Positions 6,476 to 7,881 of a stretch of DNA of 7,881 nucleotides are shown piece by piece. A program made the translations under genes and the position numbers. Positions within the stretch are counted from its first letter, which is position 1, and every line of letters begins with the position of its first letter. The notes beneath the pieces were generated by a model that was not told the origin of the DNA, did no database searches, and saw only the letters and a program-made list of their open reading frames with translations. The DNA is from Acholeplasmataceae bacterium (GTDB lineage: Bacteria > Bacillota > Negativicutes > Acidaminococcales > Acidaminococcaceae). The stretch is from NCBI GenBank assembly GCA_012719555.1, contig JAAYAE010000203.1:1-7881 (forward strand), read 5' to 3'.

Positions 6476-7023
6476 TTGTCTTTCCCCCTTTCAAAACCAA
6501 ACCAATTACGGTATCTTTTATCTACAGATATTTTTACAAGAGAGCCTGATTTGTAAAGCTTATACAAAGGGATCTCCTTGCCAGCATAGTAAAGGCTGGC
6601 TTTTGCCTGCTTTGCCGTTCTAAAAGCCACAGATTTAAAAGGTCTGTTCATTTCCATTATAAAGTGACCGTCATCTGTAGTCGTAAATTTACCTTCACTA
6701 GCCCAAAAAGGCAAGCCTACACCAAAATCTTCATACCTAGTATAGAGCATAACCATGTCATTTGCGCCATTAATAACAAAATATTCCTCGCAAGGAGTTT
6801 TCTCCACTGAATGAATATATTTATAATGCCATTTATCACCTATAAATGTTGTAAAGCTAAAGGTTTTTTGGTTGTCATCTGGAGTAATTCTTAAAACCAA
6901 TTGATTACCGTACCAAAAAATACCACCTGCAATAGCTATACATATAGTAAAAATCATCCCATAAAAAGACCGGAAACCGGATTTTACCGGCACCCGGTCT
7001 TTTCCACAAATTGCACCAGACAA
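6472..7023 (-). CDS. DUF1850 protein, membrane-anchored partner of a TAXI-TRAP transporter
   Basis: This 183-residue protein matches the DUF1850 family, whose biochemical role is unknown to me but which recurs beside TAXI-TRAP genes. After a basic N-terminus (GKDRVPVKSGFRSF) a single hydrophobic segment at 23-39 looks like a signal anchor, leaving about 140 residues outside the membrane. Conserved family blocks are WHYKYIHSVEKTPCEEYFVI (66-85) and YEDFGVGLPFWASEGKF (97-113). The start is TTG at 7023, with AAGGAG 8 nt upstream. Methionine 23 is an alternative, but it has no ribosome binding site and would cut into the anchor. The gene is 2 nt after the receptor stop codon and overlaps the permease by 4 nt. 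That fixed place between receptor and permease suggests an accessory transport subunit (inference). Codons about 7-20 also encode a terminator-like hairpin. One lone cysteine (C78) lies in the outer domain. Confidence 0.88.
   Translation of the reverse strand: MSGAICGKDRVPVKSGFRSFYGMIFTICIAIAGGIFWYGNQLVLRITPDDNQKTFSFTTFIGDKWHYKYIHSVEKTPCEEYFVINGANDMVMLYTRYEDFGVGLPFWASEGKFTTTDDGHFIMEMNRPFKSVAFRTAKQAKASLYYAGKEIPLYKLYKSGSLVKISVDKRYRNWFGFERGKDK
6484..6491 (-). promoter_or_regulatory. Ribosome binding site of the TRAP permease, inside the DUF1850 gene
   Basis: AAAGGGGG on the minus strand lies 8 nt before the GTG at 6475. It falls within the last codons of the DUF1850 gene, so ribosomes ending that gene pass directly over it. 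This supports translational coupling through the GTGA overlap. Confidence 0.7.
6961..7003 (-). terminator. Terminator-like hairpin (possible attenuator) inside the 5' end of the DUF1850 gene
   Basis: On the minus strand, AAAAGACCGG (7003-6994) and CCGGTCTTTT (6973-6964) form a perfect 10-bp stem. Inside it a CCGG/CCGG stem (6990-6987 and 6980-6977) closes a 6-nt loop. Between the two stems GTG faces TTT, allowing two G-U wobbles and one mismatch. The right arm runs into TTTTTAT (6967-6961), as in an intrinsic terminator. It lies 22 nt after the receptor stop codon and within codons about 7-21 of DUF1850. It may lower downstream expression relative to the receptor, protect the receptor mRNA 3' end, or be silent when ribosomes translate across it. 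The structure is visible; the function is inferred. Confidence 0.6.
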
Positions 7024-7025
7024 AA

Positions 7026-7881
7026 TTATTTCTCCTTAAAGAATTTCTCTGCACCAGGAGCAACAGTTATGGACATACCATCTTTAGCCGTTGCTTTACT
7101 TGCAACTGCTGCAACTGCATGAGCTGCTTTCAAACGATCTAAGTTAGAGAAAATAGCCTTTGTTACATCGTAAGCTGTTTGTTCATCCATTTTATCAGTT
7201 ACTACCAACATACAACGAACTGCTACAGCTTCGCAAGCAGAAGCTTGTTCCGGATATGTTGTTTTAGGAATACTAACTTTAGTATAGAACGGATATTTTT
7301 TAATTAAAGCATCAGCTTTTGCAGCCTCTACAGGAAGCAATACAACTTTATGTTGAGCAGCGATATCCTGAATTGCAGCAGTTGGGAAACCAGCTGTTAC
7401 AAAAGCAACATCAACATTACCATCTTTCAAAGCACTGGAAGCTTCACCAAAAGATAAATATTGAACTTTAACATCATCATAAGTTATGCCATATGCTTCT
7501 AGAATTTGACGAGCATTAGCTTCTGTACCACTACCGGCAGCACCAACAGCTATGCGTTTGCCCTTTACATCAGCAAGAGATTTAATTCCTGTTGAATCTA
7601 AAGTGATAATTTGCACAGTTTCAGGGTACAAAGTAGCTAATCCTTTTAAATTAGCAACTTTTTTATCTTTAAACATTTCAACACCATTTGCAGCATAATA
7701 AGCAATATCATTTTGTACTAAGGCAATATCAACTTTACCTTGTTGTAACAAATTAATATTTGCTACAGAAGCACCTGTGCTTTGAGCACTAGCATTAACA
7801 CCCTTAACGTTTTTATTTAAAATATCTGCAACTGCTCCGCCCAATGGAAAATAAGTTCCTGATGTTCCCCCTGTGGCTATG
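7026..7881 (-). CDS. TAXI-family TRAP transporter solute-binding protein, C-terminal part (5' end beyond the window)
   Basis: This is the extracytoplasmic receptor that captures substrate for the TRAP permease two genes downstream. The open frame runs unbroken to the right edge, so the true start, signal peptide and perhaps 30-40 residues are missing. An in-frame TTG at 7844 is an internal leucine, not a start, because upstream codons continue the family motif IATGGTSGTYFPLGGAVADIL. Further TAXI hallmarks are VDIALVQNDIAYYA in the first lobe, AVGAAGSGTEANARQILEAY, then SFGEASSALKDGNVDVAFVT in the second lobe. The end, TVAPGAEKFFKEK, is typical of the family. It stops at TAA 7028-7026, 2 nt before the DUF1850 start, and its final codons contain that gene's ribosome binding site. 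About 284 residues are visible. No frameshift is seen. The promoter of the operon lies outside the window. Confidence 0.95.
   Translation of the reverse strand, partial: IATGGTSGTYFPLGGAVADILNKNVKGVNASAQSTGASVANINLLQQGKVDIALVQNDIAYYAANGVEMFKDKKVANLKGLATLYPETVQIITLDSTGIKSLADVKGKRIAVGAAGSGTEANARQILEAYGITYDDVKVQYLSFGEASSALKDGNVDVAFVTAGFPTAAIQDIAAQHKVVLLPVEAAKADALIKKYPFYTKVSIPKTTYPEQASACEAVAVRCMLVVTDKMDEQTAYDVTKAIFSNLDRLKAAHAVAAVASKATAKDGMSITVAPGAEKFFKEK
7032..7037 (-). promoter_or_regulatory. Ribosome binding site that decides the DUF1850 start
   Basis: AAGGAG on the minus strand lies 8 nt before the TTG at 7023, within the last codons of the TAXI receptor gene. It favours the TTG over the in-frame ATG at 6957, which has no purine-rich motif upstream and follows the hairpin's T-tract instead. 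Confidence 0.78.

Noticed and set aside
6551..6600. Two small inverted repeats in the DUF1850 3' half (TTTGTA/TACAAA and GCCAGC/GCTGGC)
   Set aside because: They are short 6-bp stems without a T-tract in the direction of transcription, so they are likely chance within coding sequence.
6901..7122. A plus-strand 73-codon frame across the receptor/DUF1850 junction
   Set aside because: It is antisense to two well-supported genes, and its composition reflects the reverse of their coding sequence.
7842..7844. TTG as the start codon of the TAXI receptor
   Set aside because: Upstream codons in frame continue the conserved GGTSGTYFPLGG motif to the window edge, so this is an internal leucine of a partial gene.

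Overview
The window is an AT-rich stretch of a bacterial chromosome in which every gene I can support lies on the minus strand, so it reads from right to left. Low G+C, strong AGGAGG-type ribosome binding sites, RNase J and a SpoIIIE-like FtsK point to the Bacillota. The TAXI-type TRAP transporter next to an RNase J - ftsK - rodZ cluster makes me favour the Negativicutes (for example a relative of the Acidaminococcaceae). That lineage call is an inference from gene content, not from a search.

Two transcription units are visible. The first (7881 down to about 4471) is a TRAP transporter operon. It holds the 3' part of a TAXI-family substrate-binding protein that begins beyond the right edge, a small membrane-anchored DUF1850 protein, and a fused DctQ-DctM (4TM/12TM) permease. 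Gaps are 2 nt and then a 4-nt GTGA overlap. The unit ends in a clear rho-independent terminator at 4471-4509. A second terminator-like hairpin lies inside the first codons of the DUF1850 gene and could set receptor expression above that of the permease.

The second unit starts at a near-consensus sigma-A promoter at 4390-4418. It runs RNase J (mRNA decay and rRNA processing), FtsK/SpoIIIE DNA translocase, and the N-terminal half of a RodZ-like HTH protein that leaves the window at its left edge. These join RNA turnover, chromosome segregation and cell-shape functions in one message, with 27-nt and 16-nt gaps.

Four of the five visible start codons are not ATG (three TTG, one GTG). The RNase J start should be the TTG at 4312, because the longer reading's GTG sits on the Shine-Dalgarno sequence. 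No RNA genes, CRISPR arrays, insertion sequences or integration sites were seen. No gap between genes exceeds about 220 bases. Most of the window is ordinary housekeeping. The least-described parts are the DUF1850 subunit with its intragenic hairpin and two unexplained perfect 24-bp palindromes inside coding sequence.
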